NCBI GenBank assembly: GCA_033297205.1
Contig: MU859371.1
Location: forward strand, 1 to 25,517
DNA length: 25,517 bases
Direction of reading: 5' to 3'
Origin: Pseudoneurospora amorphoporcata
Lineage: Eukaryota > Ascomycota > Sordariomycetes > Sordariales > Sordariaceae
The translations under genes were made by a program, and so were the position numbers. The first letter of the stretch is position 1; the number at the start of each line of letters is the position of its first letter. The notes under the pieces are model-generated. The model was not told where the DNA came from. It ran no database searches and worked only from the letters and a program-made list of their open reading frames with translations. Of the stretch, positions 20,822 to 25,517 are shown one piece after another.

Positions 20822-21571
20822 GAGAAGCGCTACTCGCACGTTGGCAAAACTACTCGCACGTGGATCTATATTTTTTTCCTATACATAACCTGAACTCGCT
20901 CGAAGTCTGCTATAGCAGATGTATTCTTTCATAAATTTCGCTAAGCACATCTGGGCATTTCAATCTTTCAAGATTGCTATGCTATGCTAAGCCTAGATTC
21001 CAGACTGCAGCGCACGCACTCTCAGATTTGCATCCAGACCTAGTTCTTACAAGACATTTATATAGCGGTCTTATAGGGCACTTAGCAGCACGGTCGTATG
21101 CGCCCGTCGGCTAGGTTACTATATCAGTTATCTATATCGCAATTAGCTAAGGAAACGTATAGAAAAATAATAGATTATTCTGTACCGTCAACAGATGCTG
21201 GCGCTTTGTTTACTTGATAATATCTGATGATACGCGACGTAGTAGATTGAAGGATTACAATGTGATGATGTATACGATAGTGGTTTAGTAAAGGAAGTAG
21301 TGCGACAAGGCACTAGTGCTGGTGCCAGAAAATCACAAGAGTTAGACTGCCCAGTCTGGGCTGGTTTAGGTGCTCAGACTAGGGTAGCTAGTGCAGTACG
21401 ACTGCAAGGGTCTGAACGTGTACTGGGCTGAAATCTGGGAGCTTGGTAGGCATAGTACAACCTAGATTGGTGTAGGACTATGGCAGGTCGCTAGGGTTCG
21501 GGTTATGTATAGGAAAAAAATGTAGATCCACGTGCGAGTAGAGTTTTGCTAACGTGCGAGTAGCGCTTCTC
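20822..21571 (-). mobile_element. non-autonomous TIR element, copy 1
   Basis: This 750-base element is bounded by long terminal inverted repeats: 20822-20895 and the reverse complement of 21496-21571. They match over about 74 bases apart from a 2-base indel and a few C/T differences. Each arm contains CTACTCGCACGT twice, then ATCTAYATTTTTTTCCTATA. The interior has no significant open frame. Its interior, read on the minus strand, aligns by eye to copies 2 and 3 (for example ACGACCGTGCTGCTAAGTGC at 21079-21100). It sits as a normal-composition island in RIP-like DNA. Target-site duplication is unclear: the flanks are similar but not identical. Confidence 0.8.
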
Positions 21572-21780
21572 TAAATATTACTCGCTACTACTTACTATTT
21601 TAATTTATTATATATATTATTAAATACTCTTTTAAAGTTTTCTAATTAAATTCCCTTTATAGGGTTTTATTTTTAAAGTAGGTTATTATTATTATAATTT
21701 TCCTTTAAAATTTTTAAAGTAAATAAATACTATTTATTATTATTATTACCTTCTCCTTAATTATACTCCCTAAGTATTTG

Positions 21781-22285
21781 TGTGACGAACGGTAGTCTGA
21801 TCTACCTAAGTAAGATAGCTAAAGGTAAAGACTATCAGTGCTGTTCGGTGAAGCTAAAAGGTTCACGACAAGTATAGTAGCGTTATACGTGTCTCAGTAA
21901 TAAAGATCAATTGACTACTGTCGAACTATCTGACAATCTAAGTTCTCCAGTCATCCCTTTATACTCTATACCTTGTAGCTGCTTCTTGTGTCTCTATGCC
22001 TATAGTGATGCTGCTCACTCGTGGTGTTGGCTCACTATGAGCACTGTGGATCCTGTGAGCCCGTGCATACTTAGGTGCCTTTGTAACGAACGGTAGTCTG
22101 ATTTGCCTAAGTGAGATAGCTGAAGGTATTAAACTATCAGAGTCGTTCAGTGAAGCTAAAAGGTTCACAACAAGTATGGTGGCGTCATACGTGTCTCGGT
22201 GATAATAATCAATTAACTACTGTCGAAATATCTAACAATCTAAGTTCTTCAGTCGTCCCTTTATATTTCTGACACCTTGGCTCCC
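21781..22285. repeat. direct repeat, about 200 bp at 301-bp period, inside the LTR
   Basis: Unit A begins at 21781 and unit B at 22082; both start TGT(G/A)ACGAACGGTAGTCTGA. Similarity continues for about 200 bases to the TCCCTTTATA region. Differences are mainly C/T and G/A transitions, consistent with mild RIP or age. Confidence 0.85.
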
Positions 22286-22558
22286 ATTTGCTTGGTTAGT
22301 GTCTGCCCACGACAGTGTTCTACTCACGGTAAGCACTTCCTCTTTGTGAGCGCTCTTCCCCTATCTTTATTCTTAGTTCTACGTTACACTATCTTATCGT
22401 AAGCGGAGCTATTACATCCTGACAACCTGGTTGGTCCGCGTTATCGCTTAAGTCCGTAACAGCCTTTCTTAGTTTCTGAGGGTTACATTAGTTCCTCTAG
22501 GCGGAGCTACCAGGTCCTGAAGGCTTGAGCGACCCCTATGTCACTTAAGTTCGTAACA
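21781..22558. mobile_element. solo LTR candidate with 5-bp target duplication (ATTTG)
   Basis: The segment starts TGTGACGAAC and ends GTTCGTAACA, inverted ends that match at 9 of 10 positions and have the TG...CA form of LTRs. It is flanked on both sides by ATTTG (21776-21780 and 22559-22563). It has no coding capacity, primer-binding site or internal domain, so it is best explained as an LTR left by recombination. Unusually, its first 200 or so bases are repeated 301 bases downstream, and a roughly 55-base GCGGAGCTA block is also repeated (22403 and 22501). Orientation is not established. Confidence 0.8.
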
Positions 22559-23155
22559 ATTTGGTACTGCCGTTCTAAATTTATAAATAAAGAGCTGAAG
22601 GCTTGATAATTGTCCCTTTCTAAGAGAAGAAAGTAGCAATATAGGGTTTCGATATCGTAATTTTATTATTATATTCAACTACTTTTACTTTAATCTAATA
22701 ATATAATTCTAAATTATTAAATAGTAATATAACTGTAGTAAAATAAAATTCGCTAACTAGTTAAATAAGTAGTAGAACTATACGTACCCGGACTAACGAT
22801 TTATAACAACTATTAAATTAGAAATAGTCCCCCTACTAGCTTTAATAACCAGATAATTAAAGAAATCAATTACGAATTTTATTCCTAAGCCTTCTAGCGT
22901 ATTATAAATTTCTCTTTGTATTTAACACTTTAATTTAACTACTATATATGAATTATAATAAATTAAATCTAAACTTTTTAAATAGATTCTATATTCTTAG
23001 TCAATTAATTAAAGTAATTCTTTTAAATTAAAGTAATTAAGCTGAAGGTACTTATATAAAGTATTACCCTCTTAAAGTTTTCTAATAGTCTTACTAATAT
23101 ACTAGTAAAATTGTATGTAAAAAGAGGATTAGTTAGTATACGTTTTAAAGAGAAC

Positions 23156-23399
23156 TGTCACAGCGTAACCAGAGGGCACGATGTGTGCGCAAGATCTTAG
23201 TTAACTTGGACTAAAGACAAGAAGTTGAAGAGGGAAGAGATTCCAAACAGGAAGGTAGGATACGAGAGCTAGGTTTTATACCTAGATTGTAAGCGACCGC
23301 CAGACCTGTAAAAGGGATCCAGATCAATAAGAGTGAATGGAACCCATGTAATAATAAGAACCTTGACGGTTCTAGCATGTGACAACTAGAACCGTTACA
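23156..23399. mobile_element. solo LTR candidate with 5-bp target duplication (AGAAC)
   Basis: This 244-base segment starts TGTCAC and ends GTTACA and is flanked by AGAAC on both sides (23151-23155 and 23400-23404). It has normal composition inside RIP-like DNA and no open frame. A perfect 10-bp hairpin (ACGGTTCTAG, 23366-23375, with CTAGAACCGT, 23386-23395) lies just inside the right end. Ends and length differ from the 21781-22558 LTR, so it belongs to a different family. Confidence 0.78.
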
Positions 23400-23726
23400 A
23401 GAACATATTCTAATATAAACTATTTAAATTTTAAAGAAAAATTACAAACGAATGAATTATCTAAGCGGAAACATAAATAACTGAATTCAATTATTTAATC
23501 CTAATAAAATCCTCTTTTTAATAATTTTCTTAGGAAAACGAAATTACAAACTATCCCTAATATAAACGCAACGTCGTCGAATTTAAAGCTTATAAAATAA
23601 CACCCATTATCATTTATAATTAGGTAAATTATCCCGTACCCTTCAATTATAATAAACTTATTTTTTGCCTAAATATAATTTCCTTTTATTACCTTTATAA
23701 AACCTTTAAAGTAATTAATTTTATTA

Positions 23727-24369
23727 AAGAGAAAGTCTATTTGCACAGTCACGATTGTCTATTTGAATAGTAATCTACTTTTTTCTCCTATATATATTCC
23801 TAACCCTACCGTCCCCTCTCTGCTAGCACTAGTCTCGCTCGTACCGCGACCGCTAAGCCCCTAAATTACAGCCCATTACATATTGTTACCTCTATATAGC
23901 ACACGTATCGCTAACAGCTGTAACAATTACTAACAGCCGTGACAGGTGACAATTGCTGACAGCTGTAACAATTGCTAACAGCCGTAACAATCGTTAATAG
24001 TCGCTGGCGATTGACAGTCGCTGGCAATTGATAGCAATTGAATGCGATTGAGATAGTCGCTCAATTAAGTGCGATTGAGATAGTCGCTCAATTGAGTGCG
24101 ATTGAACAATGTACGACCGTGCTGCTAACTGCTCTGTAAAGTGCGCTATAAAATGCCTTGTAAAGTACAATATAGGGGTGCGTATCTGGTTTGGGTATTG
24201 CAGTTTGATGTCATATATGAAAGAATAGTAATGCCTAGATTTTTAAGTAAAATTTTCGAAAGAATATATATGACATGTGTAGCCGCGTGAGGGTTAGGGA
24301 TATGTGTGAGAGGAAAAGTAGATCACTGTTCAAATAGACATTCATGACTATGCGAATAGACTTTCTCTT
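23727..24369 (+). mobile_element. non-autonomous TIR element, copy 2
   Basis: This 643-base element has AAGAGAAAG at the left end (23727) and its complement at the right end (24369). The TIRs continue imperfectly for about 80 bases through AGTCTATTYGCA, a second TGTCTATTTGAA, and RATCTACTTTT, ending at CCTAACCCT. Both flanks carry ATTA (23723-23726 and 24370-24373), a possible target duplication. The interior has short tandem repeats and the block GTACGACCGTGCTGCTAACT (24111-24130) shared with copy 1. No open frame is present. Confidence 0.8.
23909..24107. repeat. cluster of short tandem repeats inside TIR element copy 2
   Basis: Three repeat types follow one another: GCTAACAGCYGTAACAATT-like units (about 23909-23998), two GTCGCTGGCRATTGAYA units (about 23999-24032), and a 27-base unit starting TGCGATTGAGATAGTCGCTC present 2.4 times (24043-24069, 24070-24096, partial 24097-24107). 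All share GCGATTG/CAATTG cores. Confidence 0.85.
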
Positions 24370-24873
24370 ATTAAAAATATAAATTATTATATTCAAATTA
24401 AAAATTACTAAATTTTTTAATAAGTATTTAAACTCTTTATATTAAAGTTCTAATATTAAGAAATTCACTTCATAATTAATACTATTAATACGCTGACGTT
24501 CTAATTAAGCGCCACTAATACTCTTATTAAAAATAAGTCTCGCTACCCCTTATTTCTTATTAAGAGCCTTTTTTCGAATCTCTTTTACCTATTAGGCAAA
24601 TTTATAATCCTTTGAATAATTTTTATTAATATAGCTTATTAAGAAGTAGGACTCCTACTAATAATTTTCTAGATTATAACCTATATATTTATAAATAAAG
24701 TAAATCTTCTTCGTCCGCTTTCCTACCTAATTTTAAAAGGCGTTAGATAGTCTCTTATTATTCTATTCTTAGAAATTACCAAAATAGGCGTCCTTACTAA
24801 TCTCTTCAGCGAAAATCGCTCTAATACTAAATACGCTGCCTTTTAAGGCTTAAAAACAATTCTTACTTTATAG

Positions 24874-25517
24874 AAGAGAAAGTCTTTTCGCACTGCCCTC
24901 AATGTCTTTATACACTGCTCCCCCACTTTAATTTTTTTTTAGACTAATAATCTCACACGCATCTATTAGCCTCTCCTTAGCGCACTTTAGCGCACATTAG
25001 CTCCCGCTCCCTCCCACTTTGGACTAAGACCCAAATTTCAAGCCATTACGCGCCCAGACCCGTGCAGTCGTACTGCACTGGCCACCTCTGGTCTGGGCGC
25101 CCAGACTAGGCTAGACTAGCTAGTCTAGCTTGGTTATTTTCTAGCATCTGTACTTTGCTTCCTTTCTACACCAAACTACCACCGCACACATCACCACATC
25201 GCAGTCAGTCAATCAATCCACCTCAATATCAGCACGTCGCATAGCCAAGTAAATAAGGCACTTGCATTTGGTCAACGGTAAGAAATAATCCATCAATTTT
25301 TCTATACGTTTTTCCAGCTAACTGTAATGTTGCAAATGGCTGACCCGACGGGCGCGCGCGACCGTGGCGCAAATAAAAATGTTAATGTGTGGCTAGTACT
25401 GTGCCTTGTAACTGCCCTGTATTACTCAGTAGTATAGTAGGCTGGTCACTGGGGAACTTAGTCTCCACAGAATGTGTTAGAATAACAGGGCTTGGCCATT
25501 GCGTTCTCAGCCTCGCC
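24874..25517 (+). mobile_element. non-autonomous TIR element, copy 3, cut by window end
   Basis: The left end AAGAGAAAGTC (24874) is followed by the same two-part TIR plan as copy 2 (GTCTTTTCGCAC, then TGTCTTTATACAC). The interior matches copy 1 read in reverse: GCAGTCGTACTGCACT (25059-25074), then CAAGTAAATAAGGCAC and TTTTTCTATACGTTTTTCCA (about 25247-25317), and the GCGCGACCGTG region near 25357. The right end is outside the window. No open frame is present. Confidence 0.72.
25092..25128. repeat. two adjacent perfect palindromes in TIR element copy 3
   Basis: TCTGGGCGCCCAGA (25092-25105) and CTAGACTAGCTAGTCTAG (25111-25128) are both exact palindromes, separated by five bases. A related but decayed CCCAGTCTGGG palindrome lies in copy 1 (21350-21360). 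Confidence 0.85.

Larger units (their letters stand above)
20471..25517. other. AT-rich, RIP-like repeat mosaic
   Basis: From about 20470 the sequence becomes strongly AT-rich with abundant TpA and few C or G. The clearest blocks are 20500-20820, 21575-21780, 22565-23150, 23405-23725 and 24370-24870. This is the expected product of C-to-T RIP mutation on both strands. No open frame of any length survives in these blocks. Between them lie islands of normal composition, almost all of which are discrete insertions annotated separately. The original identity of the RIP-mutated DNA cannot be read. Confidence 0.85.

Noticed and set aside
23156..23384. Shorter LTR boundary ending at GTGACA
   Set aside because: TGTCAC/GTGACA is a perfect inverted pair, but the flanks do not match; extending to 23399 gives a perfect AGAAC duplication.

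Overview
The window looks like chromosomal DNA of a filamentous ascomycete, most likely Neurospora or a close Sordariales relative. Genes have short introns with GTRNGT-like donors, CTRAY-like branch sites and CAG acceptors. Coding third positions are GC-rich. Conserved housekeeping genes read as Sordariomycete proteins. The last 5 kb is extremely AT- and TpA-rich and full of repeats, as expected from repeat-induced point mutation (RIP). Species assignment is inference.

Layout: 1-148 is a homopolymeric T tract. It runs directly into the 3' part of an ABM-domain (antibiotic biosynthesis monooxygenase-like) gene (151-549). Then come a four-exon oligopeptide transporter of the OPT family (1097-4181), a MARVEL-domain membrane protein with an RS/His-rich tail (5869-6579), and an orphan protein with an N-myristoylation-like start (7370-8845). 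A decayed short-chain dehydrogenase follows on the minus strand (9124-9710), then about 1.9 kb with no convincing gene. A Vps4-associated protein 1 homologue (minus, three exons, 11620-12325) is divergent from argininosuccinate lyase (arg-10, 12941-14480). The histone chaperone Rtt106 lies at 15081-16663. From 16664 to about 20470 I see no gene, only a MITE-like element, a TCG microsatellite and an inverted repeat.

From about 20470 to the end the DNA is a mosaic. AT-rich, RIP-like sequence alternates with islands of normal composition, and almost every island can be explained as an insertion. There are two solo-LTR candidates, each with LTR-like TG...CA ends and a perfect 5-bp target-site duplication (21781-22558, ATTTG; 23156-23399, AGAAC). 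There are also three members of one short, non-coding terminal-inverted-repeat (TIR) element family (20822-21571, 23727-24369, 24874-beyond the window). The TIR family is the most novel-looking item: its TIRs have a shared architecture and its interior has a conserved block, but no ORF.

The genes do not form an operon-like system. The functional links visible are the divergent vfa1/arg-10 promoter carrying a perfect CPC-1/Gcn4-type site, as expected for arginine biosynthesis under cross-pathway control, and the euchromatin-to-RIP transition near 20.5 kb. Intron positions were worked out by hand from splice signals and from protein continuity with remembered family features; no transcript or database search was available.
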